Counted from the first letter of the stretch, positions 46,872 to 56,493 are shown. The stretch: 64,000 nucleotides of DNA from Sphingomonadaceae bacterium PASS1 (GCA_002255985.1 NKIR01000001.1:366914-430913); one strand, 5' to 3'. Notes: generated from the sequence alone by a model not told the origin. Program-made: numbers and translations.

Positions 46872-47355
46872 TGCGCACGTCCCCGGTCGCGGCCAGCGCA
46901 AGTGTAACGGTCACCGCATCATGCTTTAGCGTAATATTGGCCGCGCTTGATGGCATACCCGTGCTGTCAAACGCGATGCGCATTTGCCGCGCACCAGCCA
47001 TTTGCACGGAGGTACCGCTTTTCCAGTCCGTCGCCGTAAAAGGTGCCTCGGACAATGGTTGCCACGCACCGGCATTGCGCGCCTCAAAACCATAGCCAGA
47101 CGGGCGCACGGTTACTGCCATGCTGCGCGACTGCAATATGGCATGATCGCGCAAGGCAGCAACACGCGCAGCAAATTGCTCCGCCTCATCACGTGCACCG
47201 CGATCGGTTGACCGCACCGTCATGACGACCGCTGCACTTGCAATACCAATGATGAAAATAACCACCATCAGCTCCACCAGAGTGAAACCGCCCTCATTGG
47301 CTTTTGCATTGGGATGGATTGACGGCTTAGTCGCCGTAAATATCGGCATTTTCAT
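46861..47355 (-). CDS. gspH: Minor pseudopilin GspH
   Basis: A pseudopilin of about 164 residues with leader ending NEGG before FTLVELMVVIFIIGI, then RDHAILQSRSMAVTVRPSGYGFE of the GspH family. The reading frame is open to 47538, but the part upstream of 47355 is the gspG gene in another frame. Starts ATG 47355 or 47349 (ATGAAAATG) overlap the gspG end by about 25 bp; GGCGGCGAGA stands just upstream. It is the link between the major pilin and the tip complex. Confidence 0.88.
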   Translation of the reverse strand: MKMPIFTATKPSIHPNAKANEGGFTLVELMVVIFIIGIASAAVVMTVRSTDRGARDEAEQFAARVAALRDHAILQSRSMAVTVRPSGYGFEARNAGAWQPLSEAPFTATDWKSGTSVQMAGARQMRIAFDSTGMPSSAANITLKHDAVTVTLALAATGDVRIVR

Positions 47356-47803
47356 TCTCGCCGCCCGGCGCGCCATCGGCACCAAGCGAGTAGATGTCAA
47401 AGGCGCCGTTCTTGCCCGGCGTTGTATATTGGTACGGACGGTTCCATGGATCCGACGGCAGCTTTTTGATATAACCAACGCTGCGCATGCCAGCAACGGC
47501 AGGTGGCGTGACCAAAGCCTGCAATCCCGCACCTGCATCTGGGTAGGTCAGATTATCCAGACGATATGTCTCAAGCGCTTGTCCCAAGACCGCTATGTCA
47601 GCCTTTGCCTTTTGCACCATAGCCTTATCTTGATTTGGCAAGACATTGATGGCGACGATCGTGGTCAGCAGCGCCAGAATGAACAAGGTCACCATCATTT
47701 CGACCAAGGTGAAGCCATTACGCTGGGCCGCCGCGGCCTTGCGGCTAAATTTCGCCGACGGACGGCTTGTGTCAGTGAAAAGATTATAAATGATGCGAAG
47801 CAT
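47327..47803 (-). CDS. gspG: Major pseudopilin GspG
   Basis: A 158-residue major pseudopilin building the T2SS piston. Leader ending AQRNG before FTLVEMMVTLFILAL, then the conserved KADIAVLGQALETYRLDN, YPDAGAGLQALVTPP, DPWNRPYQYTTPG and GADGAPGGENENADI, the calcium-binding C-terminal loop of GspG. The gene begins 2 bp after the gspF stop. It is the most conserved pseudopilin and confirms this cluster as T2SS rather than type IV pilus. Confidence 0.96.
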   Translation of the reverse strand: MLRIIYNLFTDTSRPSAKFSRKAAAAQRNGFTLVEMMVTLFILALLTTIVAINVLPNQDKAMVQKAKADIAVLGQALETYRLDNLTYPDAGAGLQALVTPPAVAGMRSVGYIKKLPSDPWNRPYQYTTPGKNGAFDIYSLGADGAPGGENENADIYGD

Positions 47804-47805
47804 GA

Positions 47806-49003
47806 CTAAAGTCCCGTGAGGTTTTGGAGTTGAAGTATCGGCAGCAAAATTGCCAAAATGATGACAGCGACGACACCGCCCATTGCGACGATGATGAGTG
47901 GTTCGAGAAGCGACAGCGCGGTGCTGGTGAAATTATCAAATTCGCGTTCGAGATATTCCGCCGCGCGTTCGAGCATCGTATCCAACTGCCCGGCGCTCTC
48001 GCCGCTCGCGGTCAAATATACCAGCAGCGGTGGGAAAACCCCGCTTGTACGCATGGCACCCGACAGACTCCACGATATCGTCATTAGCGGCGCAAAGCAC
48101 TTTATTGCGAATGGTGCCGCCCGTCAGGCGCAGGCCCTCTAGCAACGGCAAGCGGCTCGCGACCATTGTTGCCAAAGTGCGTGCCATGCGTGCAGCGTGC
48201 AGGTTGCGCAGCAGCTTCCCAAGCAACGGAATGCGCAGCACCGTGCGGTCGACAGACAGGCGAAAAGCGGGGCGCTTAAGCGCTTGCGCAAAGAGCAAGC
48301 CCCCGACGACAACGGCTATGATAATCACCCAATAATAGCTAGCCAAAAACGCCGATATGCCAATGACGATACGCGTAATCAGCGGCAGTTGCTGGTCAAC
48401 ATTGTCGAATTGTTCGACAACGCGCGGAACCACCGAGACCATAAGGCCCATCACCACCAAAATCGCGACCAGTGACAAAATCGCCGGATAGGCCAGCGCA
48501 CCAATCAACTTGCCGCGCATCTCGGCCTGCCGCTCAAGCAATACCGCAAGACGTTCGGTAATAAGCGGCAATGTGCCCGCCCCCTCGCCCGCAGCAATCA
48601 TTGCGCGGTATAATGGCGGAAAGCTGTTGCCTTCACGGCGCATGGCTTCGGACAGGCGCTGTCCTTCGACCACGCCTGCATGCACTTCAGTCAGTATCTG
48701 CCGGACATGCGGCTGTTCGCTCTGACGGCTGATCGTCCGCAATGCTTCCTCCAATGGGGAAACCTGCGCCAATGACGACAATTGCCGGGTAAACAAAGTG
48801 AGCTGCTTGGCATTCAAACGCGGCTGCCGCTTAATCGGCAGGCTGGCGAGTACAGACACGCGCGCGGGTGCTGGTGCGACGCTCACAATATATAGATTCT
48901 TGGATGTCAGGCGATCGCGCGCGGCATCGTCATTGGCCGCCGCTATCCGCCCACGCTGTTCGCGGCCATCCGGGTCAATCGCATGATATGCGAATTCAGG
49001 CAT
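47806..49003 (-). pseudogene. gspF: Type II secretion inner-membrane protein GspF, frameshifted
   Basis: The platform protein is split over two frames. The first frame starts MPEFAYHAIDPDG at 49003 (8-bp overlap with gspE) and is normal through RLTGGTIRNKVL and ANDDIVES; it then goes off frame at about 48065. The second frame carries the rest, from SLSGAMRTSGVFPPLLVYL through GESAGQLDTMLERAAEYLE to the last membrane helix and LQNLTGL at 47806. Families normally have about five more residues (V-R-E-G-x-S-L) here, so the simplest cause is a deletion of about 19 bases between two CTGTC copies. Either the gene is broken or the assembly has an error; all neighbours are intact. Confidence 0.85.
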
Positions 49004-50552
49004 CAACAATGTCTTCGCGGCGCGAAATGCGAATGGCTTCTTCGGGTGTAGTGTGGCCCGCACGCACCAGTTTGCGCGCTGCTGCGCTCAAATTAGGCTG
49101 GTTCACAAAAGCATGGCGCGCAAGGATTGCTTCGTCGCCCCCATCGTTGATGAGACGGCGAATGGTGTCATCGACACGGACCGCTTCAAACACCCCGATA
49201 CGGCCCTGGAACCCTGTATTGTTGCACTCTGGACAACCGACGGCCTTGTAGACCGCCGTACCCTTGTCAAAGCCCAACAATGACGCCGCGTTGCCATCGG
49301 CCTGAACCGTCTGGCGGCAGCTTGGGCATAGACGGCGCACCAAGCGCTGAGCGACGACAGCGCGCAGGGTGGAGGCGAGCAGGAACGGCTCGACCTTCAT
49401 ATCGCGCATACGTGTGATCGCACCCAGTGCGTCGTTGGTGTGCACGGTGGTGAGCACGAGGTGCCCCGTCAGCGCAGCCTGTACGGCGATATCGGCCGTC
49501 TCACGATCGCGGATTTCGCCGACCATGACGACATCGGGATCCTGACGCAAAATGGCACGTAAGCCTGCCGCAAAAGTCATGCCGACCTTCGCATTCACCT
49601 GAGTCTGGCCGATGCCTTCGACGGCATATTCCACGGGATCTTCCACGGTGAGGATATTGCGCGTGCCATCGTTCAGCCGCTTGAGACCAGCATATAAGGT
49701 CGTGGTTTTACCCGACCCCGTTGGTCCTGTGACCAATATGATGCCATTGGGTTCGGCCAGCGCCTCATTCAGGATTTTGAGCGTTTCTTCCGACATACCC
49801 AGCAAATCGAGCGATATGCCGGCATTTTCCTTATCGAGAATACGCATGACCACGCGTTCGCCTGCACGGCTCGGCAGGGTCGACACACGCACGTCGACAA
49901 GCTTGCCACCCAGCGTCAGACCGATGCGGCCATCCTGCGGAATGCGGCGTTCAGCGATGTCGAGGCGCGCCATGACCTTGATACGGCTGACGACAACCGG
50001 TGCGACATTGGCGGGCAGCCGAAGGCGTTCCTGCAACACACCGTCCGCGCGCATGCGAATAACTAGGCCCGTTTCATATGGCTCGACGTGAATATCGGAT
50101 ACGCCCTGGCGGACAGCCTCGGCAATGATGCCGTTGATTAAACGGATGACGGGCGCATCATCGGCGCTATCGAGCAAATCATCTGCGCTCGGCAACATGT
50201 CAGACAGCAAATCGCCGTCGTTGGTGCCGATTGAACCAGCCATAGCCGCCGCGCTGCCATCCATGGCGTAATGGTCGGACAAATAACGGTCAAAGGTCGC
50301 ATTGTCCGCCATTTCTACGTCAAATGGCATCGACAGATAGCGGCGGACCTCAAGCAACATCAGCGGATCAGCGCCCTCCCGCATAGCAACCACAATGCGG
50401 TCATCGCTTTCATGCCGCAGGACCAGACCATACGCCTTGGCAAAGGCATAGGGCAAATCGAGCAGAGGCGCGATCAAAGCCGGTGCAATGGCGACGTCTG
50501 CCTCAACCGGTATATGGGATGCTTGCTCGGTCGCCCCCTCATGCGATGTCAT
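48996..50552 (-). CDS. gspE: Type II secretion ATPase GspE
   Basis: A 518-residue secretion ATPase driving pseudopilus assembly from the cytoplasm. The N-terminal domain binds GspL; the C-terminal motor has Walker A GPTGSGKTTTLY near residue 275, the Asp box (ILTVEDPVEYAVEGIGQ), Walker B DPDVVMVGEIRDRETA and the His box (HLVLTTVHTNDA). A tetracysteine zinc finger (CPSCRQ ... CPECNN) lies near residues 415-450, as in true GspE proteins. It overlaps gspD by 4 bp and gspF by 8 bp. Confidence 0.96.
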   Translation of the reverse strand: MTSHEGATEQASHIPVEADVAIAPALIAPLLDLPYAFAKAYGLVLRHESDDRIVVAMREGADPLMLLEVRRYLSMPFDVEMADNATFDRYLSDHYAMDGSAAAMAGSIGTNDGDLLSDMLPSADDLLDSADDAPVIRLINGIIAEAVRQGVSDIHVEPYETGLVIRMRADGVLQERLRLPANVAPVVVSRIKVMARLDIAERRIPQDGRIGLTLGGKLVDVRVSTLPSRAGERVVMRILDKENAGISLDLLGMSEETLKILNEALAEPNGIILVTGPTGSGKTTTLYAGLKRLNDGTRNILTVEDPVEYAVEGIGQTQVNAKVGMTFAAGLRAILRQDPDVVMVGEIRDRETADIAVQAALTGHLVLTTVHTNDALGAITRMRDMKVEPFLLASTLRAVVAQRLVRRLCPSCRQTVQADGNAASLLGFDKGTAVYKAVGCPECNNTGFQGRIGVFEAVRVDDTIRRLINDGGDEAILARHAFVNQPNLSAAARKLVRAGHTTPEEAIRISRREDIVDA

Positions 50553-52738
50553 GACTGCGGATCCCCAGTGACGGAAGAGACCGCGCTTGCGGGAACCTCC
50601 GCCGGTTGCAACGCGCCACCTGTCTGGGGCCGCGTCAAATTGCCATCGGCACCGATCATGATGTCATTTGCCCGAACATCCGGCGCAACGGGCGGCACAG
50701 TGCCCATATAATCGCGCAGCAATTCGTCGATGCTTGGTTCGGCATCTGGATTGCGCGTCAACTGCATGTCGCGGACATAGTCATAACGTCGCGCGGTCAA
50801 CCGGTCGCCATCTTCGCGGCTACGCAAGATCGTCGGCCGAATGAAGACCATCAAATTGGTTTTGCTGCGGCTGCGGCTGCGCGATTTGAACAGCTCGCCA
50901 ATGATCGGAATGTCGCTCAACAGCGGAATACGCTCAATCGTGCGGCGTTCATCATCATTGAGCAGACCGCCGATGGCCAGCAATTGCCCGTCGCCAACGG
51001 TCAATGTCGTTTCAAACTCTCGCTTGTTGAGGATGAGGTCGCTGGAACGCGATGACACCGGCCCTGCAACGCTCGATACTTCCTGTTTGAGGAACAGTTT
51101 CACATCGCCCTGGGCGTTCACTTGCGGGGTCACCTCAAGCTTGATGCCTACTTCCTGACGCTGAACCGTGCGGAAGGCGTTTTCGAAATTGGCGGACAAT
51201 TGCTCTCCTGTGCTCACGGGCACTTCTTGTCCGACGAGGAACTTTGCCTTTTGGTTGTTCAGCGTCACAATATGCGGCGTCGCCAGCAAGTTGGATTCGG
51301 TGTCCGCGGCAATCGCGTTGATAATCGTGCCAAAGACCGCATTTTTGCCGATATCCATCGCAAAACCACCAAAGCCGCCCGTGGCGCTCAGGATCGACGC
51401 AGCCGCTGCTTCCTGAAGACTGTCACCCAGCGCGCTGTTCGTCGCAGTCGTGGTCGTATTGCCATTCACAGTTGTGGTGGTGCGCGTAAGTTTTTCAGCG
51501 CCAACTGCGCCCGCAATCGTAAGGATGTTGGGTGAGGCATTAGAGTAATTTGTCGCCGCGAAAGGTGCGTCCTTGCCACCGACGAGAAATTGCACGCCAA
51601 GCTTTTTCGCCGCTTCATTGCCGATTTCGACGACGATTGCCTCAACCAGAACCTGCTCGGGACGTGTGTCCAGCTGTCGTATCAGCTCGCCCAACGTGCG
51701 TTGTACATCGGGGTTTGCCGCGATGATAAGGGCATTGGTCCCTTCATAGCGCGTTACCACCACAGGGCCTCGACCACCGATGCTGTTGGGCCCGGTTCCC
51801 GACGTAGATGCGACGATAGGCGCAACGACGGGGGCAGCGCCGCCACCTGCAACTGGCGCAGCAACCGTCGGCACGTCATTGGATGCCGACGATCCGTTCT
51901 GCCCGCCGATCAACGACTGAACCGTCTCCAGCAAGGTAGCGGCATTTGCATGCTCAAGCCGGTACACGCGAATTTCGGCGCCTGATTGTGCGCGCGCATC
52001 CAATTCCTTGGCCATAGCGGCAAAGCGCGCAACCGACGTCGGATCACCACGCAGCGCAATCGCATTGCTGCTATCAATCGCCGCGATGGAAACAGGCGAC
52101 CTCGCGCCCTCGCCGCCACCTTGACCAGCCAGCCCCTGAAGCGCGGTAGCGATTTCACGCGCACCGGCGTTATCGAGTGCGACGATCTGCGTCGCTGCGT
52201 TGTCGCGGTCGATCTGGCGGAGCAAATCGCGTATGCGGCCAATATTGTCGGCATAATCTGCGACCACAAGGCTGTTGGCATTTTTATTAGCCGTCAAAGA
52301 GCCTTCGCGGCTAATCAATGGACGCAGCGTTTCCACCGCTGACGTGGCGTCGATTGAACGCAGGCGGAACACTTCAGTAACAAACTGGCTTGATGTCGCT
52401 GCACGGCTACCAACACGCGTCGGCTGCGTTGCCGCGCCATCGGAAGGCTGGATCCGGTAACCACCGCCACGAATGGGAATGGCGACAAGGCCGTTTGCGC
52501 GCAGTGTCGAGAGGAACACTTCAAAATATTCAGAACGCGACAATGGCCGGTCCGTAACGACGGACACCTTCCCATTCACGCGGCCATCCACGATGAACGT
52601 CTGGCCCGTGACGCGGGCAGCATCCTGAACAAAGGCACGGATGTCGGCATCACGCACATTCAATGTCTGCTGCGCGGCGATAGGCTGGGCAAAAACAAGC
52701 GCGCTACACGCCAGCAAAAGGGTAAATTTACGTATCAC
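50549..52738 (-). CDS. gspD: Type II secretion outer-membrane secretin GspD
   Basis: A 729-residue secretin forming the outer-membrane gate. Signal peptide MIRKFTLLLACSALVFAQPIAA, then N0 (LNVRDADIRAFVQDAARVTG) and three N1-N3 repeats (e.g. NSLVVADYADNIGRIRDLLRQID; NALIIAANPDVQRTLGELIRQLD), a Gly/Ala-rich loop, and the secretin barrel (VPVSTGEQLS ... VGIKLEVTPQVN ... LLAIGGLLNDDERRTIERIPLLSDIPIIGELF). No pilotin gene is apparent, though the window has a lipoprotein gene upstream. It overlaps gspC and gspE by 4 bp. Confidence 0.96.
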   Translation of the reverse strand: MIRKFTLLLACSALVFAQPIAAQQTLNVRDADIRAFVQDAARVTGQTFIVDGRVNGKVSVVTDRPLSRSEYFEVFLSTLRANGLVAIPIRGGGYRIQPSDGAATQPTRVGSRAATSSQFVTEVFRLRSIDATSAVETLRPLISREGSLTANKNANSLVVADYADNIGRIRDLLRQIDRDNAATQIVALDNAGAREIATALQGLAGQGGGEGARSPVSIAAIDSSNAIALRGDPTSVARFAAMAKELDARAQSGAEIRVYRLEHANAATLLETVQSLIGGQNGSSASNDVPTVAAPVAGGGAAPVVAPIVASTSGTGPNSIGGRGPVVVTRYEGTNALIIAANPDVQRTLGELIRQLDTRPEQVLVEAIVVEIGNEAAKKLGVQFLVGGKDAPFAATNYSNASPNILTIAGAVGAEKLTRTTTTVNGNTTTTATNSALGDSLQEAAAASILSATGGFGGFAMDIGKNAVFGTIINAIAADTESNLLATPHIVTLNNQKAKFLVGQEVPVSTGEQLSANFENAFRTVQRQEVGIKLEVTPQVNAQGDVKLFLKQEVSSVAGPVSSRSSDLILNKREFETTLTVGDGQLLAIGGLLNDDERRTIERIPLLSDIPIIGELFKSRSRSRSKTNLMVFIRPTILRSREDGDRLTARRYDYVRDMQLTRNPDAEPSIDELLRDYMGTVPPVAPDVRANDIMIGADGNLTRPQTGGALQPAEVPASAVSSVTGDPQS

Positions 52739-53562
52739 TGTTGTTCCAGAATTAGAGCAATGGGGACCTTTGCACCGCCGCGTTCAACTTCAACGCTTAA
52801 GCGGGCTCCGGGCCTGATTTGAGAAGCAATGTCAGCCGCCGAGGATACCGGGCGGCCATTGACGGCCACGACAATGTCGCCAGCCTGAAATCCGGCGAGG
52901 CGCAACATCGTGCCATCATCGCGGGCTTGAAGAACGAGACCGGTGACCCTGCCCCCTTCATTGCGCGGTGCGAAACCGATAGATTTCTGAAGCGTTTCAG
53001 CATTTAGGCCAACATCAGCGTTCGCTGTTGCCGGCGTAGTTGCAGACGAAACGGATGTCGACGGGCCAACTGTTTCCGCAGGTACCGACTGATCAAGATA
53101 CAGCGATTCTTTGACACCACCGCGCGACAATATGACATGGTCAAATGCCACTGAATCCAAAGTTACGCCGGACGCAACTTCTTCGCCGACGGCAAAGCTG
53201 TTCTGCACGCCATCTTCACCCGCGATAATTGCCGATCCGCCGCCCGAACTTTCATTGGTGCGAACGCCGAACAATGTCAGACTTAACGATGTGACATTCT
53301 GGGTAGACGCTGCAGCCGCGTCATTGCGAAAAAACGGGTCAAATCCGTCAAAAAGCGCCATACGGGCGGACTGTGGCACCACATTGACCGTCGGCGCGCG
53401 CCAGTCATTGACTGGACCAATGGGCGTTAACAACATCCAGAAAAGACGCGCGGTTTGAACAGCGGTCAATATGACCAGAACGCCAAGGATTAGGCGACCC
53501 GCAGGCACAGAACTGACGCGGTGCGACTGCGCTTTCACCCTTTCTGCCAATGTCATTGCCAT
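52735..53562 (-). CDS. gspC: Type II secretion protein GspC (PDZ type)
   Basis: A 275-residue inner-membrane protein connecting the platform with the secretin and recruiting substrates. Membrane helix LILGVLVILTAVQTARLFWMLL, an HR domain (SLTLFGVRTNESSGGGSAIIAGEDGVQ ... VILSRGGVKESLYLDQ in two segments) and a C-terminal PDZ domain (LRLAGFQAGDIVVAVNGRPV). It is the first gene of the operon. Upstream lie four tandem 11-bp Pho-box-like repeats (53609-53652), so the whole secretion operon may be switched on by PhoB. Confidence 0.93.
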   Translation of the reverse strand: MAMTLAERVKAQSHRVSSVPAGRLILGVLVILTAVQTARLFWMLLTPIGPVNDWRAPTVNVVPQSARMALFDGFDPFFRNDAAAASTQNVTSLSLTLFGVRTNESSGGGSAIIAGEDGVQNSFAVGEEVASGVTLDSVAFDHVILSRGGVKESLYLDQSVPAETVGPSTSVSSATTPATANADVGLNAETLQKSIGFAPRNEGGRVTGLVLQARDDGTMLRLAGFQAGDIVVAVNGRPVSSAADIASQIRPGARLSVEVERGGAKVPIALILEQQ

Positions 53563-53608
53563 TGAATTCCCCCGGGCGAATCCGCCTGATGGAAAAGCGT
53601 TAAGCCGC

Positions 53609-53652
53609 GACTGTGACTGTTAGGTGAAGTATAAATGACATTTTAGTGACTA
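53609..53652 (-). promoter_or_regulatory. Tandem Pho-box-like repeats before gspC
   Basis: Read on the reverse strand, four contiguous 11-bp units follow each other: TAGTCACTAAA, ATGTCATTTAT, ACTTCACCTAA, CAGTCACAGTC. Each has the (G/T)TCA(C/T) core at the same place, the pattern of PhoB sites (consensus CTGTCATAAAT repeated). The nearest edge is 46 bp from the gspC start, a suitable place for an activator site. Confidence 0.6.
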
Positions 53653-53687
53653 CAATTCCCTGCCAATCGCACGATGCACAAAACAAA

Positions 53688-53715
53688 GGCGGCACGTTGA
53701 TAACAACGTGCCGCC
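53688..53715 (-). terminator. Intrinsic terminator of the lipoprotein-TonB unit
   Basis: GGCGGCACGTTG and CAACGTGCCGCC pair perfectly (12 bp) around ATAA. On the reverse strand the stem is followed by TTTGTTTTGT. It lies 26 bp after the TonB receptor stop and separates that unit from the gspC promoter. Confidence 0.88.
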
Positions 53716-53740
53716 GTAAGTTTGGGGGTCTATAAATCGC

Positions 53741-56413
53741 TTAAAAGTTAAAGCTGAGCCCGATAGATGCGCTCATGCCGGGATCATATTGGTTATATAT
53801 GATGCGGTTTTTACCAGACTGCTGGAACTCAGTGTATTTTGTCTTTGTTAAGTTACGTAGCTCAACCTTAAGGTCGGCTTGCTGCCCAGCTATCTTGATT
53901 CCCTGCCGGCCGACAAGATCAAGCCTAAAGCCCGGACGTTCAGTGACATCTGGCTGTGGCGGCGTCCCGTTAATGCCGCGGCTGGAAACTCGGTCGCTAG
54001 AATAAGTAAGCAGGAACGTTAACTGTGAAAGGTTATCTGTATCTTCAATACCGGCTTGGAAATTGACGATATGGTCCGATTGCCCAGTCAACGGCGCACC
54101 ATTTTGGAAATAGTCGGTGGCTTTGGTGGAGAATGCTCCGAAGAAGCTTGTCTTGTCACTAGCCTGCACTTTTAGCTTTGATTTGGTGTAGGTATAGTTT
54201 GCAACGAACACCAACCGCCGCGTTGCGAAGAAGTCGCTGCTGCTTAAGTTGCTAAGATCGACATATTTCTGGGCATCAATTTCAGCACCATAAAGTGACG
54301 CCTCTGGGGCATTTGCAAACGAAGTTGTGAAATCGTTAGTAACAAACGCCTCAATCGGGTTTTTAATCTTCTTATAAAATGCCGAGAATGAAAAGCGCTG
54401 CTCCGGTGCAAAATAATATTCAAACCGAGCCTCACCATTATACAACTGGCTGTCTACCAGAAGAGGGTTACCGCGATAGGCACGGTTTGTGTCCGGATCA
54501 AAATATGGCTGGTTAATAAGCTCGCGGAACTGCGGGCGTGCTATTGTCTTAGAGCCACTGAAGCGGGCTTTCATTTGATCGGTCAGATCAACTGTTAGCG
54601 TAGCTGCCGGCAACCAGTATTCGCGCGACAAGTCAGTCGCAGCTCCGGACGCGCCGGGAACCTTGAAAACTTGGATTGGCACCACCGACTGCTCGGCTTT
54701 TTCCCAACGAACGCCGGCATCGATGTTTACCTTGTCACCGATCTGCGCGTTGATTTTGCCATAGCCAGCCCATGTACGCAACTTCGCTTCAAAAGCGGGG
54801 TTGCCTTCATCGCCCTCAAACAATGAAATTTTGTAGAAGTCGATAATCTTTGGCGTCAGCAAAAGATCGGCGCGCAGCATGCCGACACCGGCAGGTAGGG
54901 CATTTGCGTCGAAGAAGAATTCGCGCCGCGAACTGATGCGATCAGTGTCGGAATAAGCGTTACCGAACGTTATACCGATATCAGGCGTAACCTTGTAAGT
55001 TACATCAACACCGCCAGAGATAAGTTCTTCCGTCAGTTTCGAAAAAATGACCCGTGCGTCACCGCGGTTACGGTTAAGAACGTTTACAAAATAGGCGCCC
55101 GTTGGATCAGCAGCGGCATTCGTTCTTACATATTCCGTCGACAATTCATAAGGTGCGTCGCGTTGCGATTTTGCATATGCGCCACGCACATCAATCCGCA
55201 AATCGGGGTTCACTTTGAATTCACCAACCAGTTGCGTATCAACCAATTGCCGTTCGTACCAAGCGGTCTTCTGGCGCATCACGTCTGCGCTGGACTTGTC
55301 CAAGTTGCCAAGGCTTAACCGACCTTGCTTGATGGTGTCGTGGATATACAAGTTGGTCCAACGAAGCTTGTTCTCACCAAATTCAAATCCAAGACCCAGC
55401 AGACCGTTTGCAACGATACGCTGATCCGTGCTGACCTGATGGAAATCCGATTCAACGGTTGATACGTCCGCACTCGACGAACGCTGCTGGATGGTATCGC
55501 GCGTTGACCATTTATTGCTGAAGCCACCGCCTGCGATGATACCAAGTTGCGAAGCGCCGACATCAAAGGTTTTACCGCCTGAAAAAGATAGCGATCCATT
55601 GGCGGGCAACTTCGTGTCCCGCTGCAATATTGCATTACGACCAGTGACTACGCCCTTAGCAACGTCTTGGACGTTGACTTTATTCGAACTCAGTCGTTCA
55701 CCGCTCGCGAGGAAGCTCTGGAGCGCGGGGGTAAAATCGCGGTTTGCATTGGTGTAACCCGACCAGTCAGACGAACTTCCATAATAGGTATATCCAAGAC
55801 GACCCGTCGTTTCACTGTCACCAGAAATTGATCCGCCAATTGTGAAAAACGGGACGCGCGGTGTTGCCTTGGTTGTCAGGTTGATAACACCGCCGCCAAA
55901 TTCACCCGGATAGTTCACAGAATAGCTTTTTTGCACCAACGACGAGGCGATGACCCCTGTTGGAAACAGATCAAGCGGAACAACGCGCTTAAGCGGCTCG
56001 GGACTTGGAAGCGGCGAACCATTTAACAAAGCAAGGGAATAGCGGTCGCCAAGACCGCGCACATATACATAACCGTTACCAACGACGCTAAGGCCAGTGA
56101 CCCGGCCTAAAGCACCGGCAATATTGCCCTCGCCTGTCCGTGCGATATCAGCGCTAGAAAGTACTGAAACGACTTGCGGTGACGACTTTGCAATGTTCCG
56201 GTCGAGATAACCCCGCACAACGATTTCGCCGCCTGGCACCGATACTTCTGTTTCTTCTTCAGGCTGGGTAGCTTCCGTTGCCGCAGGGTCTGCAGATGCT
56301 GCTTGCTCAGTTTCGGCTGGGGTTGGCTCAGCAGTCTGCGCAAGCGCCATATTTGGCGCGACGAGCGCAGTTGTAAAGAGCAACAGGCTTGCACGCCTAA
56401 GTGAATACGACAT
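53741..56413 (-). CDS. TonB-dependent receptor next to the secretion operon
   Basis: An 890-residue outer-membrane receptor. Signal peptide MSYSLRRASLLLFTTALVAPNMALAQ, then a 50-residue acidic/Pro-Thr-Glu linker, a Ton box-like GGEIVVRGYLDR, plug domain (QVVSVLSSADIARTGEG ... GYVYVRGLGDRYSLALLNGSPLPSPEPLKRVVPLDLFP) and a barrel ending in SASIGLSFNF. ATG 56413 has GGGAAA upstream and starts the signal peptide; the longer frame does not. The lipoprotein gene lies 80 bp upstream on the same strand with a terminator-like hairpin between. In Caulobacter a TonB receptor and the T2SS-exported lipoprotein ElpS also sit by the gsp genes. Ligand unknown; phosphate or phosphoester compounds are suggested by context only. 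Confidence 0.92.
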   Translation of the reverse strand: MSYSLRRASLLLFTTALVAPNMALAQTAEPTPAETEQAASADPAATEATQPEEETEVSVPGGEIVVRGYLDRNIAKSSPQVVSVLSSADIARTGEGNIAGALGRVTGLSVVGNGYVYVRGLGDRYSLALLNGSPLPSPEPLKRVVPLDLFPTGVIASSLVQKSYSVNYPGEFGGGVINLTTKATPRVPFFTIGGSISGDSETTGRLGYTYYGSSSDWSGYTNANRDFTPALQSFLASGERLSSNKVNVQDVAKGVVTGRNAILQRDTKLPANGSLSFSGGKTFDVGASQLGIIAGGGFSNKWSTRDTIQQRSSSADVSTVESDFHQVSTDQRIVANGLLGLGFEFGENKLRWTNLYIHDTIKQGRLSLGNLDKSSADVMRQKTAWYERQLVDTQLVGEFKVNPDLRIDVRGAYAKSQRDAPYELSTEYVRTNAAADPTGAYFVNVLNRNRGDARVIFSKLTEELISGGVDVTYKVTPDIGITFGNAYSDTDRISSRREFFFDANALPAGVGMLRADLLLTPKIIDFYKISLFEGDEGNPAFEAKLRTWAGYGKINAQIGDKVNIDAGVRWEKAEQSVVPIQVFKVPGASGAATDLSREYWLPAATLTVDLTDQMKARFSGSKTIARPQFRELINQPYFDPDTNRAYRGNPLLVDSQLYNGEARFEYYFAPEQRFSFSAFYKKIKNPIEAFVTNDFTTSFANAPEASLYGAEIDAQKYVDLSNLSSSDFFATRRLVFVANYTYTKSKLKVQASDKTSFFGAFSTKATDYFQNGAPLTGQSDHIVNFQAGIEDTDNLSQLTFLLTYSSDRVSSRGINGTPPQPDVTERPGFRLDLVGRQGIKIAGQQADLKVELRNLTKTKYTEFQQSGKNRIIYNQYDPGMSASIGLSFNF

Positions 56414-56436
56414 TGGAATTTCCCTATTTCCTATTG

Positions 56437-56476
56437 AAAAAGGGTGGAGCGGGACCAATGCGGCCGCGCTCCACCC
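56437..56476 (-). terminator. Terminator/attenuator between lipoprotein and TonB genes
   Basis: On the reverse strand GGGTGGAGCG and CGCTCCACCC form a perfect 10-bp stem with a 15-base loop, followed by TTTTT (56437-56441). It comes 18 bp after the lipoprotein stop and 24 bp before the TonB start. It should stop most transcripts, so the lipoprotein would be made in excess over the receptor. Confidence 0.75.
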
Positions 56477-56493
56477 ATATCATGGCTCGCAGC

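Noticed and set aside
47356-47538. Longer N-terminus for GspH
   Set aside because: It is the gspG gene read in another frame and would place the prepilin leader nearly 85 residues inside the protein.
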